From Baylisascaris procyonis (taxonomy: Eukaryota; Nematoda; Chromadorea; Rhabditida; Ascarididae), in the NCBI GenBank assembly GCA_037389465.1, contig JAZARR010000088.1, positions 1 to 64,000 of the forward strand: a stretch of 64,000 bases of DNA, given 5' to 3'. Shown here in pieces: positions 11,695 to 34,400 of the stretch; the first letter of the stretch is position 1, and the number at the start of each line of letters is the position of its first letter. The notes below the pieces were generated by a model, which made no database searches, was not told the origin of the DNA, and saw nothing but the letters and a program-made list of their open reading frames with translations. The position numbers and the translations under genes are program-made.

Positions 11695-14476
11695 CTACGA
11701 ATCACTTGGTTCAGTATCCGATTCGGAGAGATATTCATTGTCACTGGAGTGCGGCTGCGAGATATCGCGCATTGCGACGTGGATCAGCGTTCTGCATTCC
11801 GCATCCACAGCTACGTCAATGGGTCGTTTCCGCTCATTGTTACGTACGCTCGTACTCGCACCGCTTTCCAGCAATATACGTACACATTCCGCATGACCCT
11901 TACACGCAGCTGCGTGCAGTGCCGTATCACCAAGCTTGTTCTGGAAACTACAGACACCCTGAGAGTTGACTGCAAACTCATTCCTTGTCTACGCAAGTAT
12001 TCATCGTTTCCGTATATTATAGCAGTCGTGCACAGCACACCAGACTTCTACACAGATAAAAGATAACGTTTGCTTGCTTTGCCAGAAAGTGAGCGCATTT
12101 CTGACAGCCTACGAACATTTAGAGTTCAACAACTCGCCGGACAGCAATTTCCTGAAGCGTGGATAGCTCCAGCCAAACAGAGCATCATCGTGGACCGCAA
12201 AACATGCAAGAAGCTGTGCTCCTCTGCGCATTTGTTCTTGTTAAATATGCTTCTTGATGGCCTTCATTTCCCTGATCCTTTTCGGCTTTTGATTGCCAGA
12301 ATGATCAAGAACGAAAATTTTGCAGCGGTTTTCAACTTCAATTGCATAAGCAAAGTGTGATTAACTGTACTAGAGTTCCATAAAGGAGAAACAACTCGTA
12401 CCTGCGCCGAAATGCACATATTTGGGACAGCGACCAGTATCCTTACAATATTGGCGTGACCTGCATAACTTGCCCAGTGCAAAGCGGTCGAACCAGATTT
12501 ATCCAAGCTGTTTGCTGAAACCTATAAAATATCTGCATGCAGCGCATGCACACACCTCACTTGCACGTCTCAACGATATAAGGCAGAACGTCGCTAAAGT
12601 GCATGCGCGCTCTTAAATGGGAAAGAAATTATGAGCTCGGAGCATCAATGAACAGCTCGGCGCCCGCAATTTGTCGGCCGATCATGGCGCTACAATATTC
12701 ATAGTTAAGAATTCAAACAAGTTGTTTCTCTTTAATTCAGGGGAATGACTAAGAAACGGAGGAGAGGCGAGTTTGAAATTATGCTCATCTGCCAAGCCGA
12801 CCACACTTGCCCAGTGGGAGGATATATAGTTTTGAAGGCTCATGTCGAATACGAGTTTAAAACCGAAAAATTACAAACATGAGCATGTATTTTTCAAATC
12901 TCATAGAAGACCTCAGTTACTGTGCCGTTTTAATCTATAATATGAAAAACGTCGGCTTTTTTATGATGACGATGTTCTCCCCTCATACTCCTTCTACTTT
13001 CCCCTCATAAAGAAACTTCTTCAATTACACCAGCAGACTTTCTAGAGTACCAAAAGTTCACACCAAAAGCGATGAGAGAAACAATAATAACCACAGTTTA
13101 GCTAATGAAATCACAGCTTTCAGCTGGCATTCTCAGCTTTTCACCTTTTCTTTAGCATAAATAGTGCGCTAACAGTCGCAATTCTGGAAGTATTTCCACC
13201 AGCAAAGCAGATGAGCAGGGAGTAAAACTTCCGATGAAACATTTTATTTTTTGAAAGATGCAATGAAGGCAATTAATCTGCAAAATGCGACTTTAATATG
13301 TAAAGTGCATAATTATAGACGATGAAAAAAAAAAGCGTACCGCGTTATTAAGGCACTCTGTAACGAATTGCTCGTTCCCTCTTTTGGCGGCGTCATGCAA
13401 AGGGTAGTCAATGTATTCGGCACTCATCACTAAATGATAAATCTGTCAAACTTCAAATATTAAAAAAAAAACAGTAAGAAATCTAAAAGTTCACTCAATT
13501 TTTATGAATATTCCCTTTCAAAGGAAATCAGTAAACCAAAAGACTGCATCATCAGACCGATAAAAGAACTACTTTTTGAAGAGAATAGAGCGAATTCCAC
13601 TGGCTGAATTTATCGGCTAACTGAAGTAGCATAAATTTCAATGTGATGATGCAGATGCCAAGCTAATGGCAACAAAAGCCTAACGAGACCTATCAACGCT
13701 TTGTGTGAGGTCTAGCAGTGGATGAAAAGTTTCAGAAAAGTAAAATAAAGCTTCCAACATTTTGGATATTTAAATAAGTGAAAGTAACAATAACCGTAAG
13801 TGCGAGGTATTAAACCAGTTTGACCTCCGCATCGCGCCGTCAACCAATCTGAATCGTGGCCACTATCCGAGACATATAACAGGTCGCCTTCATTAAAAGA
13901 CATCTCTTTAGCCTGAGTATTAATGATGCCGTCATAAAGTATGCAAATATCAAGATGCCTCGGAGGCCATTGTACGCATTATTTCTTTCCTTTTCTTTTT
14001 ACTTAGCTATAACTTGCAAAAGCAGCATTTATAGACACAATTTGGCGCTTCGTTTGCTGGGCTTGAGTTGTTTCCCTTTAAAAGCAGAAGGGATTAACAT
14101 ACCGATCCAACGACAAATGGCAACCTTCAACACAAAACCCACAAAGCTAAACTATGGCTGTGAACAGGATCTCCACATTAATGATGCTAAGAATGCTGGA
14201 CACACCACAAAGGTGGATTGCACTATAAGGGGTGGATTGCACTCAACTTTCTCGCCGATTGCCTAGAACTCCTCGAGCCTCTTAAAACATAGAAACAATC
14301 CTCAGTATCAACTACGTCGGAAGCACTAAAACAATATAAACACATAATCATGTAATGCATTAAGCCCATGAAGAATGCCAGAAATTTACCTCGCGTGCAG
14401 TGTAATCGTACAGTGCACGATAAACAATAACTCGGCCCGGCTTAGGCGCTGGTTTTGGTGGTGCAACGTTCGCCAT
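11695..14476 (-). CDS. OSTF1: OSTF1 (osteoclast-stimulating factor 1) homologue, SH3 + ankyrin repeats (5 exons)
   Basis: Minus-strand exons 14476-14390, 13912-13795, 13429-13341, 12521-12402 and 11940-11695 join in phase to give 219 residues (human OSTF1: 214). Order: Pro-rich start PPKPAPKPGRV, SH3 domain (about 18-70: ALYDY, FNEGDLLYV, GLIPRTYV), the linker IDYPLHDAAKRGN (from about residue 75), then ankyrin repeats (LDKSGSTALHWASYAGHANI; NKLGDTALHAAACKGH; RNNERKRPIDVA). The tail is Ser/Glu/Asp-rich and ends SDTEPSDS. The whole order matches OSTF1 almost block for block. Family members are cytoplasmic adaptors that bind Src-type and other partners through the SH3 domain. The SH3 WW pair reads WL here, so the second Trp is lost. 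Every splice site is GT-AG. It lies 1.5 kb downstream of the ZIP gene on the same strand, too far for a tight operon. Any function in this animal is inferred from the family. Confidence 0.95.
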
Positions 14477-14512
14477 TCGCAACGTTTACTTCCACGTTAC
14501 AAATCTCCTGCT
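14477..14512 (-). promoter_or_regulatory. Possible trans-splice acceptor and 5' leader of the OSTF1 gene
   Basis: On the minus strand GTTGTTTCAG ends at 14511, 34 bases before the ATG at 14476. It is a good 3' splice consensus with no obvious upstream coding exon, so it may accept a spliced leader. A noncoding 5' exon is the alternative. Confidence 0.4.
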
Positions 14513-16013
14513 GAAACAACGCGAACTTATTACATTTGTGCTTTAAGGCGCAGAGAAAATAGTTTGCATTATTTGCAGATGAGCTTTTTCCAACACCAGA
14601 AACAGGGAACGCAAGCATGAGAGGAGAGGAGGGAGAGCAAACTGTGGAACCTCATGAGCAATGGGGTTTTCTTCGACCACCAAGTGGATTACGCAGGTCT
14701 GTATAAACGCTATGCCGCAGAGCATCTTAATAAGCTACCAGTGTTTTCGTTCATTCAGGTCGTACTTCCATTTCACATCGAGAAACATGCCGACACAGAT
14801 CTACAAAATCACAAACTGTTCAACTAGAACAGATGTACTGAATCATAAGATGCCTAGCCTAGAGGACACGTTTAGGATCACAAGCCGTTCAGCCTTGGGC
14901 AAAATCTAGCCACATTAGACGCTACGGAATATAACACAGCCATACGGATTTCAATTACGAAGACGGGACAGGATGACGAAACGTTGAGTGATCGACACCT
15001 TTGAAACATTGCCAGAATTATCTACCGTAGTCGGAGTACTCGCTTCAGTTATTTTTTTTAGATTACAGCACTGCGTCTCGACTGTGAGACTGCATTTGCG
15101 TTGAACTTGAAAGAAATATGAATCGCTATTCATATCGCTAAATGGGTCGGCATTTTTCATATTGTGCAAGGATATTTGAATGATGCAGGTCGGGTGACGT
15201 TCAATGTTTTCAATGAAAGCATCGTTTGAGCCGTCATAAATGACGATATTATACTAGAATCAGTGGTGCGATTCCCAATTGAGGATCTCACAATCGAGGC
15301 GGTATGACTCAACGAAATTTTTGTTCAATGTCAAACGATTAAAATTCAACTGAATAATTGCTTTACGAATATAATTTTGAGGTTCACAAAGTTTGTTAGC
15401 AACTTCTGAGCAATGCCTCGTCTATTTGTGATCATCATTGACTTTCACCAACAACTGTGAAGTCTTTGGCTTTATAACCAACCGTTTATCATTTTCAACG
15501 ATCTCTCGCCAAGATAGATTCTAGACAAGAGTCTGAAATACTATGTCTTTATAAATTATAGCTTATTAATGACAGCTTGTAGCATAGCGTAAAATATTCA
15601 TTGCATAGCAACTCAACAGATTTTTACCTGTGGCTGCACATAACATGAACGCCTTTTTACATAACACCTCAATTTACAGCCATCATCTCGAAATACTTGC
15701 TCGTCTTTTAACGTTAATTCCTGTTCGATTTTGCTACAGCCTGGGTGCGCCTACATGCCGTTTTGTCTTCTGCTGTCTGAATGGGGCCGTATCTATAGTT
15801 AAGACCATTTAAATGAGCAATAAATGAATAAGCTTACATATAACAAGAAAAAAAAACGAATATAACAACGAATGTACGTTGATGGGCAAAAGAATCGTCT
15901 GCATTTAAATAAGATTTATGGCATTCCTTTATTCAGTTGACGCTATGTATAGAGCAGTTTATCTTCTTTTTTTGCGCATCGTTGTTCAAAATCCATCCGA
16001 TCGTTCAGATAAG
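14513..16013. other. Intergenic region between ZIP and OSTF1 genes
   Basis: AT-rich DNA with no recognisable exon. The minus-strand AATAAA for the ZIP mRNA lies at 15933-15928. I see no repeat array or RNA gene. Confidence 0.55.
15928..15933 (-). terminator. AATAAA polyadenylation signal of the ZIP gene
   Basis: The minus strand reads AATAAA 80 bases beyond the TGA stop (16014) of the ZIP transporter model. Confidence 0.6.
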
Positions 16014-26540
<10,527 letters not shown>

Positions 26541-26568
26541 ATCGCCAATAGTTCGTTATTTTAAAGCT
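26541..26568 (-). promoter_or_regulatory. Possible trans-splice acceptor and 5' leader of the ZIP gene
   Basis: On the minus strand CAACGTTGCAG ends at 26567, 26 bases before the ATG at 26540. This supports the start assigned to the ZIP gene, although a noncoding first exon cannot be excluded. Confidence 0.4.
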
Positions 26569-29500
26569 GCAACGTTGAAAGTTATCATTTCATATGTCAT
26601 GACCACTTTCATGGCAAAAGCATATTGTTGAATTAACTCTTTAAACAAATAAATTTTTTATTCAGAAATTCATCTCCTTAGAGGCATGCAGTAAAAATTC
26701 GACATTCGCCACTTTGCTCTGAGCTGCCTGAAACCGTTGTGCGCTTCACTGTCGATGGAATTAGGCTTACGACCGAAAACGAAGCACAACGCCTAGAAAC
26801 CTTGTTTGGGTAACAATTAAACTACCGTAAGTTCAAGTGAAGCAAGTTTTAATAAGAGTGGCGTGACAGTGCTGCATGTGAGTCGCCTACAACTACATTT
26901 ATCTTATTATAACTGTCCGAACAACTGTCGTGAGCCTCATCCAGGGGCAATTACTCTACAAAGTGCCGGAGCATTACCAGCAGTTTTCGACTTGAGATTT
27001 CAGTTTACATAGGCTATATCTACAACGAGCGAGTTGGTTCATACGACCATATAGCTCCGCAAAGTAGTGCATATAATGCTACTCATTGTTCACTCAAATG
27101 TAGTTGATCACTGGATCATCAAATCCAATTCAGTGAATGATGACAACCTATATTCTGAATTCGTTTCTTCATTCAAACCCTAAATGATTGGAAAAATAGT
27201 GACCATATTTTGAATACATTTAAGTTCGACTGTGAAGAAACTGTTTTATTCATTTGGTAAAAAACCACATTGAAAACCCACACTGCTGGCTGATGACGGA
27301 GAGGACCGTTACCTCACAGTGATATACTCGTTGCTTCTGAAAAAGTTATTCACATAAAGGGGTCTAGGTAACCGGTCACAGCCACGAAGAAGAATTCAAG
27401 GCTAAAATTTATCGTGCAAGTACGACAACATCATTTTCCCTCCGATCTTCGCTTAAAAAAAACCACTTCGTCAGCGATTTAGCCATTAAACATTAACACA
27501 AAAAGATACATAATTTAGCGGACTGAAGTGACTAACATAGTTTAGCGAACTAGGGTGACCACTTAGGGAAGCGTAAAAATGGCGCGAGAAGCAGCGAGAG
27601 GGAAGAGAATGAAAGCAGTGAACAAACCTTGATAAGTGCCGTAGTCATATCATACTTTCGTCTCTGTGTTCCTTGGGCAACAATTGCTCCTAGAAAGCTC
27701 GTTGATCGAACCGTTCTTTGCACGTTTCAGTCCGACAATATCGTCACTGGTTGGAATGAAATTTAAAAAAAAAAGTTTGGCAAGTGCCCTAAAATATGAT
27801 GCTAGAGTGTCTTCTGTGCAAAACTGGGAAATGATTTTGTGGCTCGGTGAATGTTGAACACTTAGAGCACAACTCGGAAGGACAAGATCCACCATCGCCA
27901 TTGCGCTACAACGAAGGTAATGAATGCCTTAGCTTTTCCCACTTAAATGAAAAACGTTCTTTCTACCTCGAGGCGAAAATGCACGAGCGTCATAGCATTG
28001 CAACAAACATTCTGAGGTTATAAAACTTCCAGTATCGTCTCCCCAAATAAGTGAACCTGTTCGACCGCACGAACAGCAGTTATAGCTGCGCAATGAATTT
28101 CTGCTATCAAACGTTGAATTGAACCATATCATAGCCCTCTTCAGACAAGGCATTTATAACTGTTGTAATAACATCACAACCAGATGGAACTTAATATTCA
28201 GTTTAGCGTCAGTGAGTTTTAAGATGTTAGTATGTATAGGAGCAGCAGAGGTAGCACATGTTGCTTGTTTGGCGCTGGGTTCACTGCTATTTTTACTAAT
28301 GTTCCATCCAACTACCTTGGCGGCGAATTTCCAATTTGTTTTAAACGATTCACGAGAGGATATAATTCGCGCCTAAGGTAGAAAGCTATGCTTGGTTGTC
28401 AACAACGTATGTAAAATTAATGAACTTGGCTATTTTAGAGCATAAGTTTAACAAATCAGCGATTATAATGCGCATCTTTGCAGATATGGTTGCAAATTTG
28501 CTTAACATTGCCAATGCCAATTTCAATACCGCTTCGTTGCCCAAAAACAGAGATTTTTACACTTCGAGATCATGCGAAATATTGGACGCTGTTTATTTCC
28601 TATCAGAAAATTTATAGACTTATCAATGAATATGGCTTACGACGCTACTTCCCTTATCATTATCAATGCATCTTTGCCAACACCATATTGATATTACGAG
28701 CGACATCACTGCTGCGATTACGCATCTATCTGTGTTTCACTTATCAATGCACCTATCATATTTGTCATTCTTTTTTTTTTCTTTTGTGCTAAGAATCAAC
28801 CCCTTTCCAGTATCAAGTGATCGTTATTTCAATCTCTATTTAAAGCAGGAAGGTAATCTGTGTATGGCTGCAGCAAACAAATTCACCACAATGTCCGCGG
28901 TATATAAGAGCTCTTGGTTATCTTCAATTTTTGACTATCTAGAGAGCAAGGACTGAACAATCCCGAGATGACCTCTAATCACAACATGGTTGACTTCCCT
29001 CATTTTAAAATCAAATTTCAATAAGACAGCCTTATTTTTTTCAAGATCAATAAACAAAACTAAAGCTAATCAAAAACTACGCTGCAATATTATATTCACT
29101 CAATAACAAGCTATAACGAACCAATTATGACCGCTAGGGATTTCGTATTCAAACGCGACAAGATTATCGTATTCCTTAAGCGGAGAGGTTCACGTAATTC
29201 GTGCGCTAAAACCTGTAGGAAACAATAATAGGCAACAGCATTCAAATCGGCTAACACCTGCAACGTTCGGCTGATGTAATTGGAAAGCTGTGATCTACAT
29301 AAAAAAACAAACATATGTTGCAGTCCGGCATGTATATTGTCCAGTACTGCTTTGATTTGTTGATGGCTATTGCAGAATTCAGCGTAACTGTAAGGTTATA
29401 TAATACTAATTCGAGTAAAGTGCATCAATTTCACTGCAACCTTCCCCTTTCAGCACGATTTTTCGCATGGCTTTAAAAGTCATAATTTCATCTGATCTAT

Positions 29501-30540
29501 GAACTGAAATTTCCTGATACAAATTGCATCTGATATAAGATGGGAAGGAATCGTGAGCAATTAATTTTGACACCATTAAGCATTGAGAATATCTCGATCT
29601 GCATCCTTTTCGCCGCTGCATGGCACGTGATGTGAGAGTAGGGTGATGATGGCAACCGAGAGGCCGAATTCAGGTTAAAAATTGGAACTCCGATCGGCTA
29701 TCAGAGACTGAAACCCACTTTTGGCGCCTTTTGCTTTTTCGCCCCACTAGAAACTTGATCTTCTATAAATGCCTTTAACTGTTTAGCGGATCGAGATTTT
29801 GAAAAGCGTTCCATTTCAATCAGATTTTGGTTGCAGTCAAACGCCTTCGGTCGCTAACCATATTTTATTTTGCCATCGAAAATGACTTTTACAGAAAGCA
29901 ACGAAAGAAGAATGAATTGCACGTCCACGATAGATGGACTCTTAAAAGATTGCGTCGATTTATGTGAGGTTATCGACGTTGCAGTTTCATTTCGTAAGTT
30001 CAACCATCATTAGCTTGCCACTTCACAGAACCACCTAAACGATCGGGTCTTTGCCTATTGTGGATAAATGTGAGACAATTGTTTATAGTTTTTCAAAGCA
30101 ACTCAACAGTTTTTTTTTCGCCTGCAGTTATCATTAGAAGCGCTCGATTTTCGAAACGACAAAACTGCTAATCAGCATTTCTATATTCCGCCTTCATGCC
30201 ACACTTACTCAACACAACTTTGGTTAGGAATATGACCTGGAGTTGCTCCTCTCTGGCAGGAAAATATTGGTCACTAGGTTTCTTCGATCGTATCCGAAAT
30301 TCGATTTTTACTGGATGAGTTCAACCCCAGCCAATCGATTTTCAAGAAATGCGCTCGCTTTCGATCGACTTCTGGGTTGTGGAGCAATACCTTCGGTTAG
30401 TTAACTACCGAAAAAAATTTAGCCGATTACCAATGCTAGTGTGGTGCGACCGGGACGTTGAGGGAGCGAGGATGAACAAGACTGCTGCATATGTTCGATT
30501 ATCACGTGATGAATCACCATACAGTTGTTTGATTTACAAG
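26569..30540. other. Gene-poor intergenic region
   Basis: AT-rich sequence with only short open frames that show no family signature. Two minus-strand stretches (29111-29314 and 29406-29621) and one plus stretch (28800-28956) look slightly more protein-like than the rest, but I could not join them to other exons. I see no tandem array or RNA gene. Confidence 0.5.
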
Positions 30541-31470
30541 TCAATCGTTCTTCGTTGGGGGGTTTCCTTCACTCAGTTCAGAACTAATCCAGTTTAAAAG
30601 CCTTTCCAATAAATCGTAAGGCGGCAACTGAAATAAAAGCCTTTCATGACCGACTGTATCAAATGCTTTGGCATAATTGACATACACAATATCAGTCTGA
30701 GTTCGATCCTTTAGAGCCCAACTCAATCATTCCGACAGGTTAACATCTGAGAAACTGTTGAACTTTCCCTTCAAAAATCCAAGCTGGTTCGAACCGAATA
30801 AACTTTTTCGGCAGAAATGATTATAGACCAAATTCTGAACCCCCGTGACTTTGCATAGAGGCAAATTTAACTGAGTAGTTCTATGCTGGGAAAGTTGGCC
30901 TCTTCAGCAATGGAAAGACTATTGCAGTTTTCCACGGGAAAAGAATCGAGAAAGTTTGCAGAGGTGATCTGAAAAGAAGTGAAAGCGATAACGAAGACAA
31001 TACAAAAGAAGGCATGCCATCATGAGCAGCAGATATTTTATCACTAAGAGATCTAATGGCGCTAGCAGCAATGGTAACGTCAATAGGAAGATCCTCGAGA
31101 GTCACGGACTACAAAAGAAGGCACTACATTGCTGCCGTCCTGAAAACGCACAGGAAGCATTCTGCAGACACCAAATATGTTTTTAGCACGCTCATTATGA
31201 TGTTCCGCTTTTAGCTTTCCGTCAATATATTTATAAAAACATGCTGCGTTGTTGAAATAGAGTATACATTCTTCATAGTTATTGCATCTTTAATGAAATG
31301 ATTTATTAAATGGGCTATGATATTCACTGCGACATTTTTCAAAAATTTATCGAGCGCCTGAGGCAAACCTTTGCGACCATAGCCAAGATTTATTTCCCTT
31401 TTACCGAGAGACAGGTAAGAAGGCGCAGACTTATCTTTGGGGCGAGACGCTTTGAGAGCGACCAGCATGG
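30541..31470 (-). mobile_element. Broken non-LTR retrotransposon, CR1/jockey-like reverse transcriptase fragment
   Basis: The minus strand carries reverse-transcriptase blocks in the right order but in several frames with stops. They are a linker region with FYKYIDGKLK (about 31250-31200), AAHDGMPSFVL and WKTAIVFPLLK (about 31010-30900), a QLGFLKGKF segment (about 30780) and the catalytic-block signature YVNYAKAFDTVGHERLL (about 30690-30640). The piece stops before the F/YxDD active-site block, so it is a dead fragment. The weaker stretch 31211-31468 may be part of the region between endonuclease and reverse transcriptase. The clade is judged only from motif style. Confidence 0.75.
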
Positions 31471-34400
31471 AATGATTTTATGTACAGTCGAAAGAGATAG
31501 ATCTTATACTGATTCACAATCCACATATTATCAAACTCTATATTCCAGTTACACGAGAGATTCACCATATCAGCACCTTGCCAATTTCCGTCTGAATGAT
31601 CCTAAAACGATATCATAAACGTGTCTTGCCTGATGTAATTTCGAAAGAAATAAATGGAGATAACGTCATGAGTCGAAAATGACAGCTAAAGGCAAACATC
31701 ATGAATAATATCCAGGTGCCGCTCATAAGAATGCAACCGATTATGTTAATCACGTGTGTGCCATCAGATATAAGATTAAAATGCTATTCTCAGAAAAGAA
31801 GTCATCAAAGCGGTATATGGGATATGGAAAATTCATTTGTGGAGCCTTTTACGGCGCTGAAATTAGCAGCAATAGGAGATTTGGAAGTTGAACTACTCGG
31901 ACGATCAAAAGTCACACGAGCTTCAGCAACGCTAAACTGGAAGAGCGATGGATGGCTAGTTGGCTAGTTGTGATGGTCTGTTGGATGCAACAAATTTTTT
32001 CGATCTTAGACCATAGTTTGCAATTTCTCAAGTTAGTTGGTAAAGGCAAACCGAAGCGGACGATTCACTAGGCATCACATGTTGCGCCTTTCGCAGTACT
32101 ACAGGGCTTCGTCAAATGTTCAGCCAACACAAACTACATGGATTCTGTGTCAGAATTTTTCTCTAGGCAGGTTTCAAGATCGAAAAAACCTGAACGATGA
32201 TTGCAAGAATCAATCTAGTGGGCACTTTAGATAGTCTTGAAAAGCATTACGAAGAAAAGGTGGCAATCCCAAAGTGCAAAAATACTTAAGGAAACGTGGG
32301 AGCTCCGTAGCATTTTTATTTGAGCTTTGTTGGACAGAACTTATGTTATTAAACTGGCAAAACACAAACTGCATCTTCTACTTTTCTGCCTAAAAAGGTC
32401 CTGTTCCTTAGGCTTTTGAGAGTGGTAAAGTAGTAGAAAATTTTTTATTCGACCACAGATTGGAGCAATTTAAAAAGTCAGTTGGTAGGGAATGCGCTCA
32501 GTTAACCTAACACAGTTGCAACGACTCATGTGTATCACTTTCGAATCATCTCTTCAGCTTCTTAAAATGTCTTTTTTTCGGACTGCACATTCCCAAAACA
32601 CTTCCACACGCATTAGAAAAAATTTGCACGCAGTGGAAAAATGAATTTACAAAAGCGCCTGAATTCACTTACAACAATCCTTCAAAAACATTTTGACTTC
32701 TTAAAGCGTGGACTAGATTGAGACAATTCGGATGGGAATGAAGCAATAAAAGTCATTGGTTTCGTTTGTAAAGCTTCTGCGCAATCAGCGGCGTAGAAAC
32801 TGAACGCATGTCGACGGCATTGTTAGCAGTCATTGTTGTTGATATGTGCGCTTCCACCACGCAGACTGAGCTGCTTTCATGAGGTCTATCTAGGCGTACA
32901 TCCAATGATTTTTCTTTGATATACATATTTTTACAACCAGGTTTTACTTGAACCAATGATACCTTTACAATTTGCTGTTTATCATTCACTCAACTAGTTA
33001 TTCGAAAGCAGTGCTGTTGTCATCATAAAGAAGCAGTAAGATGAGAAGGTGTTGGGGAACTTCTCGAAGATGATATGAGAATCTGTAAGCGTTGTATTCG
33101 TCGTTAAAACTGCCTCCTTCTTAAGACAAATCCCTCAATAGCGTGGCGTTCTAATAACGCTGAAGACATTAGTTTGGAATCGATCCATCCCTCAGCAACC
33201 ACCTCACGTGTTGAGGTAACTGGAAGGATTTTCAGTGATTCATCCAGTGATGCAAAACGACATGGGAATAGCATCTGCCTTGCCCTCCCTCTGGTGTTTT
33301 TGTCTAGCTTTACTGATTGCTATTTCCAGGAAACTCGTTACTGAAATAAAGTGCATCTATGCCACATGCACGCTCAGAAAGCGAATGTGGAAAGCATTGA
33401 ATCTTGCTATCACTTATTCAAAGCTTTATTCGCTGACCTTAAGCTAGAAATGTTCCCATATATTTTTATCTGTCATAATCGTGTGTCGTATTTTTCAACT
33501 CATATAATAAAGGCAGGGAAGAAGCGTTTTCTTGTATAAATGATTGATCTTAGATACCTACACAAAATGTTCTATCATTATTGTGTCCTTCTTTCTCATC
33601 TGTTTCCATAATAATTTTTCGGTTGACTTCTTATGATAAATCTACATTTTATCACACATCTAAGATGAGTTTTATAAGCGCGCATAGTGAAGATATTAGG
33701 CAGCGAGGCGATGTTGACAACTAGCTTCATTAGAATATTGGTATGATTCTTATTGCAGTCGTGCTTTTCATGTTATGAAGATGAGAGGCAAGGCTATCGA
33801 GAATGGATGTCTCGTCACTTAATTGTTGTCACTATGCACACGCACAAAGTAGAAGCAAAACCTCCATTTCGTATGAAGGGACGAGGAAAACGTGCAGGTG
33901 GTGGAGATGTTGAATAGCAAACAAGGTAACCAAAGTTTTCTTAAGTGCATTGGTGCCATTCAAGTAAACCAGAATCCTCCATGAGCTGACACTCCATCTC
34001 TACTCTTTATTCTGAGCCTTCAATTGCTGGTGCTGTAAAAGCGCCAAATGCAGGGCAATAAGTTATCTTTGATCAAAGAATTTTCACAAGAGAGTCTTAT
34101 TTTGCGGTTGCGAATGTATCTGTTTTCTTGATTTTGTTGCAGAAAAATCTTTCAACTTGTTAAGGGCAAGCAAGTTTCCAATTTGCGTGTTGTTCAGAAA
34201 GCTATTTTGCTTGCAGTCTAGTGAATGAGCAAAAGGTTTATTTATATTTTAGCAGGAAAAGGGCGACACATCCTGTATGATATTCATGATAGACTACGCT
34301 TGAATGGAGAACCTAAAACTTTTAGCTGCAACTGATGGCTAGGCTCACTGTCTCAAATTGTTCTATTATATCGCTGCTACAGCTTCTGTCGGTGAATGGC

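Noticed and set aside
29406..29621. Minus-strand frame ending KGEGCSEIDALYSN
   Set aside because: Looks somewhat protein-like but I found no family match and no partner exon, so it was not called as a gene.
30349..30597. 82-codon plus-strand frame next to the retrotransposon remnant
   Set aside because: No recognisable motif and opposite in strand to the reverse-transcriptase fragment.
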